Shown: in pieces, positions 23,528 through 36,300 of the stretch
How the letters are laid out: every line of letters starts with the position of its first letter
How positions within the stretch are numbered: the stretch's first letter is position 1
Origin: Dreissena polymorpha
Lineage: Eukaryota; Mollusca; Bivalvia; Myida; Dreissenidae
Length of the DNA: 64,000 bases
Reading direction: 5' to 3'
Assembly: GCF_020536995.1 (NCBI RefSeq)
Contig: NC_068359.1
Location: 103,593,810 to 103,657,809 of the forward strand
Program-made: the position numbers and the translations under genes
The notes under the pieces: model-generated
The model's input: the letters and a program-made list of their open reading frames with translations, nothing else
Database searches by the model: none
What the model was told of the DNA's origin: nothing

Positions 23528-26500
23528 CTATAAGTAAAATTAAACACGATTGTGCTGATCCGCATTATCCGTTATATTTTCATTTCTCTGAATCTCAAGT
23601 TACCAATAAAAAACAAGTTCATTATGTACACATTTATTTAATAATAAATATTATCTTATTATAAATATATTATGCAATTATAATAAACATAGTATAAATT
23701 AATAGTAATGTGATTTTTGAAAAATATATTTTCAAAATGTTTCGTATGAATAGCCATAATATGAATAAATGCATTTAAGGTCGAAGAAAAAACTCAGTTA
23801 TTAGAGTGCCCGCTTTGTTGAAAGTGTCCGTAATCTGAAGTGCCCTTTATCGGTAAACAAAGTGCCTGCAACTTTATGTATGCCACCTATTACAACATGC
23901 ACTATCTTTGTTTATAGTTCATTGAATACTATCAAAATGTTAGTATTTGAAGCACAGTGATTACTCTACATGCTGGAATAGCAAATAATTTCTGGCAATA
24001 ATTCTAAGTAGTTTTATTTTGTTAAAATGTTTACTGTTCATCCAGTTTATGCTGTTTTCCGATCGAATTTTCTATTTTTTGGGGGGCAAAACTGTACCAT
24101 TCTTCCGTGAAATTGTGTATTCCCAATACAAAAGGATACACCATTTATCAACTCGACCATGTGTCTTGTCTTAAAAACTAATCTTTAGGATATAACTTTA
24201 AATAACCAGAGGAACTTACCTCTCGCGCGTGGCGTTTGTTGTTCTCTGTTAGTGAAGTGCCATCCGTCAACGAAGTATTCGCATACCCGGCGTGAAGAAA
24301 GCGCCGAACAAAGGCTACCCCCGCGCTTCAAACGACGTTCAAGTGGAGGAACAACCTGAAAGTACTTGCCTTCCACCAAATGCCTCAGAGTCAGTGCCAG
24401 TTTCAATCCAGGTGTAAGGGAGGAGCGATACTTCGTATCTTGTCTTGAGATGACTTGAGATATCCGTTCAAGGATCTCGTCGAATAGTTCTGGGGGCATC
24501 CTCAGATAATTCTGAAAGGTGTTGATATCTTCGTTGCGGAGTTCCCTGGTAAGAAATGCATCAAAGTGCCCCTGCTGCTGCCTTCTAGCTTCCGATAGCC
24601 ATGGACGAACCCACAGGGAAATTGGCCTCCTTTTTCGTCTTTTCCCGGACTTTTTTGCTTCTTTCAGCTCTTAACAACGCAAAGATTTTATTAATGCTGC
24701 AAATAAGCAATCAAACACAAAGCCATCCTCGTCGTTCACATCAATGTCACTGGAATTATTTTGTTATAATAAATACTGTTGCTTGAGAGTTTTCTTTTAT
24801 ACCTCTCGGTTGTCCACGTTTGATCCGCACGGTACCTTGACAGAACGTGACAAATGAATGATAAACGTGTTCAACGTATCAGACCTGCATGACAAACGCA
24901 AACAACGTGCGGGAACTTAACAGAACGCATCGTACCTTGAAGAAACATTTATACATCCGTGGCAGACCGTGGATGAAAACTTAGCGCACCGTCGAAGGGC
25001 CGCGTTTTCGCTTCGACGGCAAGTCACGGATACCTTGATAAACCGTGAGGAAACTTAGCACAACCTACCAAACCTTGGATTAAAGGTCAAAAATTGCAAA
25101 GTCCACACGGCGCGATACGTTTCGGACAAACGGGACTGCCGTGGTCGCCGGGAACATGGTGTAAACGCAGCATAACGTACGCTAAAACCGCACACACGCG
25201 TATTTCTTTAATTAGTTTCCGGTGCAGGGTACCTGACACACGTAGCTAACAAGGCAGAGCAGGACTTCATTGTGCAGTTCCTTAACAAGCACCAGTTTGT
25301 GCCGTCCATCTGGCTGGGTTTGACCGACTCAAAACAAGAGGGTCAGTGAACGTGGATGTCAGGTAGGATGCGCTCGTTTCAGATTTTACATTTAACTATT
25401 TTATAAAAAGGCAATTTATGACATTTTCGTTGTGTTCAAACTGGAACAATATTTTGGTTTGGGAGCGTGTCAATACACATACCTATTTAAAGTAGCTCCA
25501 GCTACACTCTGTGCGACCAAGTCAACGTTATTTCAATAACTATTTGTCAAGTTTATTGCAATAAGCACATTGTTTAATGTGCTGGTATATTCCGCCTGAA
25601 AGATCAGATGTACGCTTTTATTATGTGTTATTTGATTGTACTTCACCAAATCTTGGCATTTAAGGCGACCCAGTAACATACACCAACTTTGGGCAAGATA
25701 ATATACACCATGGTCAATCCACTCACATCAACAACGATTGTGTGATCATGAAGCAGGGTGGAGAATGGACGGACGTTGCGTGTGGGACGTCTGCCATTAA
25801 CGTCGGGATTTTGGGAGAAAGACACCCCTTTATCTGCCAGTATAGTAAATACTTAACTACATGTTAGGCGTATATTTTTATTAAGTATATTATATGTGTT
25901 CTTCACGCATTTTTGAAAAGTTCCTTAAAATGTCGTTTCTTGAGAAATCATCAAAAGAGGAAAAATCATTGGCATATCAACATTAAAGTTTGAGAAAAAT
26001 TATATTTTCTATTTTATTATGTTAATAACATTAACAAAATAACCAACAATGCTTTTGGGGGCTATGCTAGCAGAACATATTATTCTCACAATGGTGTGAA
26101 AAGAAATACAATAAAATTGAAAACAATACTTAATAAAAGACATACCTATCAAGTAGATAAAAATTGGCAAAAATATCGATAAACGAACGTTGTTTCATGC
26201 GAACGTATTAAACCACTTATCTTTCAGTGTTTTACACGGTCTTAAATTCGGGTATATATCTTTATTACATGGATGTTTCGTTCTTTCTGAAATTGTTCAT
26301 CACCCTACTGAGATTGGCTAATCGACAATCCATGAAGATTTACCACAGGAAATAAATAGTTATATTTTGAATTTTTATTGCTGTCTAAAAGTAGAAAAGA
26401 GAATTCAAGATTTTGTTTTTTTCATTATTCTTACATTCATATACATAATTTTTATGCATGTCATAAACGTTAAAGAGCTTATAGTTTTCGATGACATCAT

Positions 26501-26579
26501 GGAATACAAAAATATACTAGAGGTTTTCCATGATAGCGCTCTAGACTATTCATTAAAAGTATTCTTAAATTATTTGGGA

Positions 26580-29500
26580 AACCACTTTAAGTTGATCTAT
26601 ACGTATTTAACGTGTTTGTTAAGTTCGGTAGAAAGAGCGGTATATACAAACTTCAACATACTTACTTGAAAAATAATAGCAGAAATATGTCTTCAAAATT
26701 ACTATCGGCCTATGCCGTTGATCTCACATTTGCCCTCAAATCATATGTGAATTCAATAACATGTCTATAGTAGATACGTATATCTGGATTTGTAGAATGT
26801 AAACCTTAACCGGACTTTGCCAAGTTCAAGTATAGAAGGTTTCTATTCCTTCTAGAAGCAAACTTAAACCTGAATTTCAAAGCAAGTCAAGAATGCGATA
26901 TGGAAAACAAGTAAACATTTTCCTATGCAACAAAGACCATGCTTACATCTCTCTTCGCTAGCCTCACTAATGAATTAAATATACGTAGAAGTTTCGGTGA
27001 GCGGTATGTTATTTGTGCACGCAAAACGTAAAATGTATATTGGACGGACACCTTTATCGATCTTTTTATGTACGCAATAGACATGATTTTCTTAAACGAC
27101 TAGCAAAAGCCAGACGTCTTGGACAGTGGCTTTTAAACAATTTAAACCATTATCACGTTTCTTTATTAAAATTTGATATAGATACACGGAGTTGGTCCGT
27201 GCAAACGCCAGTCACAAGAAAAAAGAGGGCTAATTCTGCTCTATTGCAAATCATAGTTGTGGGAATTGACTAGTTACCTCACGTGGTCATCGCAGAGACA
27301 TGTGTTTAGTTAAAACTAATAACTTGTATTATGTGAAGTGTTCTTCCTTCACGTAACCTTTCATAATAGCATTACATCGAAGTCGACGAAACACAATGCA
27401 TGCTAAACTTATGTTAGTATATGAAAATTACAACACTCACCATGTATAAATGTAAACAGCTCCTTTTTTTCCTGTTTCAACTTATTAAGTGTCCTTTCCT
27501 TTGGGCTATTTAAAAGGGTTACAGTCTTTACAAGTTCAGAATAGAAAATACTGTATACAAAAGCAAAGTATAATAAGTTTATAGCAATATAAACGTGCTT
27601 AATTTAATGTTTAAACGATAACAGCAGTCTCGAGACACGTACAATACATACTAGAACAAACAATTCAATACGCGGCTAAGTATTGGTGGTATGATATTAC
27701 TAAACTACTAACACTTAACACTTGTGCAGTCGTAATATCAAAGTACTAGAACATCCCAAACAATACACTGATGCATTGATAATTATATAAATACTAAAAC
27801 ATAAAACACAATAAAATACTTAAGTGAATTAGTAGTATATAAGTACCTGAGAATCCATCACACTTCACTGGTGAATTGGTAGTATATCAGTTCTAGAACT
27901 TCCAACATAATAATGGTGCACTTGTACTATGTAAGTACCATGTACAGACAATGCATATAGTAATGAACTTGCATAATTCCTCATATAATAAAATCGCAGG
28001 TAGGTGATTAAGTGTGTGTTGTGCGTTTGAATTGGTGCAACGCCACTATCGAGACTGTCTGATTGCCGAAAAGTATTCATTTACGCATCATTGAGGTGTT
28101 TATGGCTTAACATAATGCGTGTATCTGCATTTCAATGAATATATAGTCTTACCAGACAACATGACACAATTTATGAATGCATACCTTAATGCCAAAAGCA
28201 AGGATAAGTTTATGAAATAAAATTTCTATGTAGCCCAATATTCATCACGAAGCAATTATCGTTTTTCTAAAAATAAAAGTATAAATGGAATTTATTACTT
28301 TTATAATCTACAGCTAAAAAGGTTCTGTGTCAACCGAACCCAAATGTACACATCTGTAAGCAATAGGAATCACTTTATGGCTTATGAATTATGCTGGAGA
28401 AGGGAAATTTCGGTGAAGCTGAGGTGTTGGATCAAATGACCTTTATAAACTTCAATAAAAAGTTGAAGAAATTCCCGTCAGTATATCCGAATGGATTATG
28501 CCGATGATTGCATGTGGCATATTTGAGACCCTTGGTCCATAACCTAGGTTACGTATCTTTCTCGAAATTAATAAACAACAGTTTTTAATACGGCGTTTCA
28601 TTAGCTTGGCTTAGGCTTCTTTAATGTAATATTTGTTAAGCTTAACGATGCAAGGCTCTTTGGTCCTTTAATTTTATTCTCCGCTATATGAATGTTTTGA
28701 AGCATTTTCAATGTTTGGAATTCTAATAGTTTCATACAATATAGGCAATGACCAATCAGCACATTCTGTTTTGATCTTCTTTTTTTACAATTAACCTCAT
28801 TTGTTGAAATTCTGGCTATCTGTTCACAAAACAATCAAAAAAAGAAAAAAACTAAAAACAGAAAGGGCTAATTGGGCAATGTGATACAGGCGGATTCACT
28901 GAGAGTATGCGATCACGTTGGAAGCGATGTAAATGAATTAAAATAAAAGTCACATAACTTATATGTTTAATCCAACTGGCATTAAGAAAAAACACGTTAA
29001 ATACAAAAAGTATTTATATAGTAAATTCATGTTTTGTCTGAAAACGCTAGTTGCAAATATACGCTTGGTGCATACGTAGTAACATAAGAGGCATCAACGC
29101 CTTCATATACCATGTTCAGGAAGTGTACGTCTGATTAATTTAATACTTAAGCGTTATTTATATACAGTTCTTAATTGTTATTGTTCTATCACATTCAGTG
29201 ATTATTATGGTAGGTTAGTTGGAAATGATTTCTGCGTATTTTTAAGTGTATGTATAAATCTTTACACAACTTGGTTCCTATCTGCTCTGAGCTTCACACA
29301 ATCAAATGACGACACCGAATGAAACATGTTTGAACTTAGTGATGAACGATTGATAAAGGTCCTACAGGTCAACGGACATTGTTGAAATTATGTACTATAT
29401 TCTTATCAATCAATTGTTGGACGCCACTTATTACACGTACATCTTTCGGAAAATGGAAATGTTATGGTAAGTTTATTTAAATGAGTAAATATTTAAGGTT

Positions 29501-29810
29501 TTCAGAAATATCGTATTTCATACCGCTTGGTTCGTTTCCTCATGTGTCGTAAATAATTGTATCACATGCCATACCCTGTTTCCCATGTTATACAACCATA
29601 ACATATTTTTTTCTATTCCACATGTGTAATACAACATTTTAAAGCGTTTTAATTGGCTTAGTTTGCGTTTATTGACCAATCGCATTTTGTTATTTTGCTG
29701 AAATGACGTTGCAACGTCAAATGACGTAACTAAATGAAAACAACATTCGAGATTTATCATTATGTTTGCGTTAATATTTATTTAATTTGCTCATTTAAAA
29801 GCATATGATA
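26580..29810. other. Intergenic DNA with no supported gene
   Basis: Several short open frames occur (for example 27013-27273, 86 codons, basic) but none has a recognisable motif, splice context or homologue elsewhere in the window. Loosely repeated CAAAGTACTAGAACATCCCA-like phrases occur at about 27740-27910. Confidence 0.4.
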
Positions 29811-29817
29811 AAAAAGA

Positions 29818-29952
29818 TCTGACACTCGTTGTCATATCATACCATACTTTATTAAACTCGTTCAGGAAATTCGTTAGTAAGCTCACAAAAGGCTCGCTTA
29901 CCAACAAAATTACTTAAAATATGGTATGATATGACCATTCGTGCCAGATCCT
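29818..29952. repeat. Foldback repeat around CATATCATACCATACTTTA
   Basis: The arm ATCTGACACTCGTTGTCATA continues as TCATACCATA and returns inverted as TATGGTATGATATGACCATT then CGTGCCAGATC. The middle has a smaller palindrome (TTAGTAAGC / GCTTACCAA). Confidence 0.7.
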
Positions 29953-30418
29953 ATCTATACGCGAATATATAAAAATGTAATTTGAGTTAGGTGCAGCAAG
30001 GGATTAAACAACCTTACGAATATTATACTATGATACACACATATCGTTTATAATTATATAAAATTATATAATAGAAAATTCATTACAATAACGAAAATGT
30101 AATACAGTTATACTTATCACTACATTTAACTACGTTTCTCTGTTCGTTAAATAACTAATTGCGTTAATTATACAATAACAAAATACAACAAAGTTCGCCG
30201 GCAACAAAATGAAAAAAATGCGTCTGAGAAAGCAAGCTTCAATCAGAATGTTTGTGAGGCTTACACAAAAGAGCGATAAAGGTTAATTGTTAAGAAGTTA
30301 TGTGACTTTGCTTAAATGTATATTTTTGCGAATAACATCTAACTAGTACAAGTGTTGTCCAGTTTGATTTGTTTTGAACTGTTTGTTAAAGTTTAATATT
30401 TCGTCTCCGGTGACACTC

Positions 30419-31174
30419 ATCCCATCCCTGTATCCTCGCCTGATCACACATCCCTGTATCATCGCCTGATCACACATCCCTGTATCATCGCCTGATCACA
30501 CATCCCTGTATAATCGCCTGATCACACATCCCTGTATCATCGCCCTATCACACATCCCTGTATCATCGCCTGATTACACATCCCTGTATCATCTCCTGAT
30601 CACACATCCCTGTATCATCTCCTGATCGCACATCCCTGTATCATCTCCTGATCACACATCCCTGTATCATCTCCTGATCACACATCACTGTATCATCTCC
30701 TGATCACACATCCCTGTATCATCTCCTGATCACACATCCCTGTATCATCTCCTGATCACACATCACTGTATCATCTCCTGATCACACATCACTGTATCAT
30801 CTCCTGATCACACATCCCTGTATCATCTCCTGATCACACATCACTGTATCATCTCCTGATCACACATCCCTGTATCATCTCCTGATCACACATCCCTGTA
30901 TCATATCCTGATCACTCATCACTGTTTCATCTTCTGATCACAAACCCGTGTATCCTCGCCTGATCACACATCCCTGTATCATCTCCTGATCACACATCAC
31001 TGTATCATCGCCTTATTACACATCCCTGTATCCTCGCCTGATCACACATCCCTGTATACTCGCCTGATCACACATCCCTGTAATCTCGCCTGATCACACA
31101 TCACTGTATCCTCGCCTGATTACAAATCCCTGTTTCATCGCCTGATTACAAATCCCTGTATCCTCGCCTGATAA
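30419..31174. repeat. 26-bp minisatellite (CATCCCTGTATCATCTCCTG family)
   Basis: About 29 copies of a 26-bp unit CATCCCTGTATCATCTCCTG + ATCACA. Variants (ATCGCC vs ATCTCC, CATCCC vs CATCAC) are grouped: CGCC units sit at both ends and CTCC units in the middle, as expected for an array growing from the inside. No long frame. Confidence 0.95.
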
Positions 31175-31179
31175 CAAAT

Positions 31180-33340
31180 TACGAAATATTCTGGTAATTT
31201 CTGTAAGTATTGAAGGCAATTGTAATGTAGTTTCACATCTTTAAAATACAACTTTAATCTCTATATAGATAATATACTATTTATAAAACAAATTACTAAA
31301 AACGAAATGTAAATCGAACCCAAGTTCAAAAACGCAATAGGTCGATTCTGTGCTATTTTTTTAGGGACATATTCAATATTACTCATTTTATGCTATCCTC
31401 GTAATTGTATTAAGCAGCGTCTTTTGATTCAGAAAGAATAAAATGCCGATACACCATAAGTTCATTTATTTTAAATTGCATTATCAATGTCATATGACAA
31501 ATTGTTAAGCATTGGGTCATAGAAAATGCTTCATATGGAGAAGCGGATGAAATGAGTGCTTAAACCAAAGAACCCACACACTTAGAGCACTGGGAAATCA
31601 AGTGGTTAAAATGACTACGGACCATATCATGTCTACAAATGTATGAAAAACGGACGTGTGTTTATTCTAAACGAGCATACATCAATTTACGTATTCAAAC
31701 GTATAAAAGATGCGTTTATATACTGCATTTCCCTTCTTTTAGTGTTCTATAGAGAATCTTGCAAGTTTTCAAAATATAGTGCTTAACAAAATTCGTCTAT
31801 AAAAGGAAGGATTCGGTTCGAACAAGTTTTGTCCGGTTGGTTTCTCAACGGATTGCTTACTTATTTACTATTTCTTTAGCGTGTTTCTTGTACCACACTT
31901 AAAAATGTGTAAACCCTTCTCGAAAAACACAATGGCCAAAATCCGTGTGTTTGTGCCTATCTTGAGTACCATATCGCCCGAAATTATGTGTGTAACAGCT
32001 GAACTTGAGTACCACATCAACCAAAATTCTTGTGAACAGAATCAGTGTTTTTAGTGCACTGAAATGGACCTTTCTTTCAACCTCCACGCAGAAATTTGAC
32101 TGGAACCAGCATAGCTGGATCAGATTCTTGCCTTCATAACCAACCACGTGAAAATAACCAAGCCACGTGGTACTATAATTTTGCCGTTGTTTTTTTTACT
32201 TTTTATAATTTAGATAATTAATTTTTTATTATGAACCTAAACTTACGCACTTTTTTTTCAAAATATCAAAGATTATCATACTACTTTTCATAATATAATT
32301 CTTAAAAAAAATAAATCCTACCAAATCCGGTAGGATTTTCTTGTGATGGCAGAGATTGTACGTGAGAGCAAGGCTCATTGGGTCGTTGTCGACCTAAACT
32401 GACCCACAAGTCAACCGGGGGTGACTAGAAGCCGATTCATGTCACCCTGAGGTGACTTCAAGCCGACGCTAGTCAACCCCGGATGCCACGTGCCAGTGCC
32501 AGGTAGAAGCGTTTGATGTTCGTTGTATCGTAAGTTATCGAAACCAGTGTGTGATTTAACAAATTTTTGAATGGGGTGTTTCACCTTTCTGTCAATACTT
32601 ATATGACTGTACTCAAAGGTGAACTTGATCTGACATCACTGCTAAACAATTCTCCCAATATTATTTGAACATGCTAAGCCCTTCTTGATCTTTCATCATT
32701 CGGATAGCATTTCAAATTAACCAACTAGCTTGAATTCATCCTACTATTGTCGACAATAAGGTATAACATGGCGCTAGCGATGTTGTTTTTTTTCGTTTAA
32801 GACCAGGACCAATTTCATGGAATGGTTGATCATGTCTGAAACATCAAATGCATTACTGAAACAACGCTCCCTAAACGATTATATTGTTACGTTGTGTACA
32901 TTGTGAAATACCAGCGATTTCAATATTATTATTGTCAAACATCGAAATTTCTGACAAAATCATTAATGTGTGAAATACAATAACACATATTATATACATA
33001 TATAATTGCATCTTAATTGTTGGCGAAATTAAAGTTAAGCTTGTACTGCAAATCATATCTAATACACTACATTTTAAATGCTGTAGTGTGGAATACCTTT
33101 CAACTCAATTATACCTTCAATATTCTTACGTGCATTTAAACATAATTTAAGTTCCAATCTGATCGAGCTGAATTGGACGCAGAGAACGCACGTGACTCGT
33201 AAATGATATTACGCAACTCAAGTTTCCAACGGTCCAATGGCGATTTTAATGCAGTTGAAGTTTTGCTTACAGTGTAATTGGAAGTTGTTAATTGGCTTTG
33301 CGAAACTTAAAGATTGCAATTTTGGTGAACGTTGTATTTA
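31180..33340. other. Upstream flank of lectin A; no gene seen
   Basis: AT-rich. A GGTTGACT/AGTCAACC-type cluster with near-palindromes at 32340-32500 (CCACAAGTCAACCGGGGGTG ... CTAGTCAACCCCGGATG) looks like a small repeat. No clear TATA box or other promoter could be fixed for lectin A. Confidence 0.4.
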
Positions 33341-33342
33341 TT

Positions 33343-36300
33343 ATGTCTTTCAGTGTACTTTTATTGATCTTCGCAACCTTCGCAACGGTTGCTGGGGACT
33401 ACCCATGCGTATGCAACTACAACGTCGAGGCTGCAGTGCACCTGCTTCCTGACGACAACTCTGAGGCACTGGGATACATGTACGAGTTTGACTGCAAGCC
33501 TGCGGGCGTTGGCCAGGGCAACATCAACTATCTGGAAATTATGTTTGAGGGAAAGGTGAGTAAACTGGGCATGATGCATGTGCGTTAAGTGTCGTCCCAG
33601 ATTAGCCTGTGTAGTCCGCACAGGCTAATCAGGGACGACACTTTCCGCGTTTATGGCATTTTTAGTTTCAAGGAAGTTCATCTTTACCGAAAATCTCGTT
33701 AAGCGTTGTCGTCCCTGATTAGCCTGTGTGGACTGCACAGGCTTATCTGGGATGACCCTTTGCATTGAGCCCAGTTTTCTCAGAACAAGGCTAAATTAAT
33801 CGATAGATCATCTTAAAGTACTGTATGCATGTTTGCTCAATTGATGAAATACAGTTTATTTTGACTATTGATAATAATACTCAGTTTGTGATTTCGATTC
33901 ATGTAATAGCAATTCATTTGTTTAAAGTTGCATCCTTTTAAATACTATGAGTGTATACTCCAGTAACCCTCCCTCTAAACAATGTATTACACGCCCAAAA
34001 CTTCGACATATTCAACATTAACCCTCGCAGTGACAGTACCATCTTCTAAATTACAAGGGCACAATGTTTTACAATGAACAGGCCGCTTTAAAATGAGTTT
34101 AATGTAATTCCAGAAATTTCATTATATGAAAAGTATAAACGTATTACTAAACCTACCAACATGCGATAATGCTTTCGTCCTTATGTTTGTGTCCAACTTT
34201 CTTCACCCGCGGGTGATTTGGTAGTCGAGTGGTAACACTCTGGTCTACCATTCCAGAGGTCCCCGGGTTCAATCCCTGGCCGGGGCACTAGAAATTTCAG
34301 AAATGCTTCAAGTGTTTCAAACCCAACTAGAGATGTACTGGTATGAAACCCAGGTAATTCTTGTGTGTATCGGTGCTATCAACTGAGCATGTAAAAGAAC
34401 CAAGGGAACTACTCGCAAAGAGCTACGGTAACGCATCCGGATTCCTTATCTCCAGTATCTCAATACTGTCTATTCTGCTTGCTGATTATTCAGCAAATAT
34501 CAAAGGACCCCATTGGAAATAAGTGTCTGCACTTTCATGGGTTATCCTTGACTGCAATGTCAAAAGAAATACTAGAACTACTACTCGTAGCAAAAATACC
34601 GTAACACGTCCTGATATACAGTTCTATTTGGCTCTTCTAGATCGGATACATCAAGCAGGGTGCGGATGTCCAGAGCCAGACGTGTCCCGGGCTAATACCC
34701 ACAACAGACCAAGGTATATCTAAACAAATGCTGAAGATGTTTCTTACCTATTGCCTATTAAACGACAATATACAACAATGAAATAAACTAAAGTGTATTG
34801 GCTTGGTAGTATAACAATATAACAATTATTAAACGACTTTATCGAATTTAATATGTAGCAACACCAACTACTGCATTATTTCCACGCATTTCTAAATTGT
34901 TTGACACTCTTTATGGCTATGTGCATGCATAAAATAGTGGCTAATTTGTACAAAACATAACACGAAAGATTGATATAAATGTTGTGCGTTTATTAAATGC
35001 CATTATATTTATTTTGCTTTAAGTAACAACTACAACGCTGCAAACGACTACCACCCCACCTCCCACAACAATAACAACAGCAACACCAAAACCAACAACA
35101 ACTACTACAACAACACCTAGACCGACAACAACAACTCCTTTACCGACAACGACGACTACAACAACAACACCTCAGCCGAAGACAAGCACAACTACAACAA
35201 CAACAACTAACCCGACAACAACAACCGCTATACCGACTACGTCGACGACAGCAACACCTAGACCGACAACAACAACGCCTATACCGACAACGACTACAAC
35301 TTCTACATCGACACCTAAGCCGACAACAACAACAACTACTGCAACGACATCAAAACCGACCACAACGACTTCCACAACTACAACAACGACCATTATACCA
35401 ACAACAACGCAAACAACAACAACGTCTACAACAACGCCTAGAACAACTACAACCACCACCATAAGGACAACAACCGAACGGACCACGCCCCCTAGCACTG
35501 AAGGAACAACAATCCCTTCGACTCCGCCCTCCTCCGTTCCTGAAGGTGTCGAGTTTAGCATAGATACGAAATGTCTTAAATACTGTTTCTTAGTGATTCC
35601 TCAGTAATGATAAATAAAACTAATAATAAGTACAATGTAGGTAGCAGCGTTGATCAAAGTTATTGGTTGATAACATAATTACCTCAAGATTTGCATTCCA
35701 AACTGCAGTGATTATTCTATCTATCTAAGAACAACCGTACTATTCAATATAATACAATATATTTTTATAGCTTGCATAGGTTATGCCAGTAGTGACGTTG
35801 TGAAACTGAAATGCAAATGAATTGTACACCACTACATTTGCAGGCCATATCGAACTTTGCCCGGACCACGTGAAGGGTGACCTTAGTATATTCGGAGGAT
35901 ACTTAGGCCAGTTCGGCGACTATTGCTTCGAATTGGTTAACGTCTCCACCCAGTGGCATAACGGACAGAGGCACTGCACGGGTTCGAAATCGCAACTTTT
36001 CAATAAACCTTTTTGGGCTCATAGTTCAACATCTTCGACCTTTGCAAGCTTATTAATTGTTCTGAGTAACGCCTCAAAGGCATTTCCATATCAGAGGTCA
36101 TGTTAGTCAAATGTAGTTGTAAGAACGTGACATACATGTACATCTTAATTTATTAAAGTAATAACCTTTTAGTAAGTGCTTGTATATATTTGCATTATTA
36201 TTTTGTGTTATTGTTTGTAGCAGCGCAAATTTTCGCTTATATCTATAAAAAAGAGATAGTAGTGGGACATTTGTAAATTGTATGTTCATTTTTACGTTCA

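Larger units (their letters stand above)
21299..25172. mobile_element. PIF/Harbinger DNA transposon in intron 4 of lectin D
   Basis: The ends are inverted repeats starting TGCTGCGTTTACACCATGTT, perfect for about 36 bp, and flanked by TAA (21296-21298 and 25173-25175), the 3-bp TWA duplication typical of this superfamily. The matching intron of lectin C reads straight through this site, which confirms the insertion. On the minus strand at about 24640-24290 lies the N-terminal part of a HARBI1-type transposase (WLSEARRQQQGHFDAFL, LRMPPELFDEILERISQVI, SRQDTKYRSSLTPGLKLALT). The DDE catalytic part is missing. A segment coding RRVCE(S/Y)FV(Y/D)GWHFTN occurs twice, inverted (about 21855-21940 and 24215-24290). 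Non-autonomous copy. Confidence 0.9.
19745..26321 (+). pseudogene. Lectin D: decayed mucin-stalked C-type lectin gene interrupted by a Harbinger element
   Basis: Exon 1 remnant about 19745-19957: with a one-base insertion it reads EYKCVCSFDG and then VFLKADKNSDVIGF, which aligns with VHLLPDDNSEALGY of lectin A. Exon 2 = 20250-20313 (LGFLMSNTN), exon 3 = 20449-20682 (78 codons, Thr/Ser-rich), exon 4 = 20808-20942 (HTELCPDNVRN ... QRHCN), exon 5 = 25216-25362, exon 6 = 25665-25844 (with intact ICQY), exon 7 = 26290-26321. Damage: frameshifts in exon 1, TAA at 20673-20675 just before PEG, TGA at 25347-25349 where C has TGG (the WTW motif), and the exon 7 acceptor reads TTCTG instead of TTCAG. 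A 3.9-kb transposon sits in intron 4. Exons 4-7 are close to lectin C; exons 1-3 are not. Clearly a pseudogene. Confidence 0.8.

Noticed and set aside
27013-27273. 86-aa plus frame as a gene
   Set aside because: No motif, signal peptide, splice context or paralogue; length is within chance for AT-rich DNA.
30419-31174. CRISPR-like array
   Set aside because: The units are directly joined with no unique spacers, and the context is a eukaryotic intergenic region.
34210-34290. Possible tRNA-Gly gene
   Set aside because: The boxes are present but the acceptor stem does not pair and a SINE body follows.
35172-35561. Minus-strand Val-rich frame over lectin A exon 3
   Set aside because: Same artefact on the opposite strand of a Thr exon; likewise 53484-54014.
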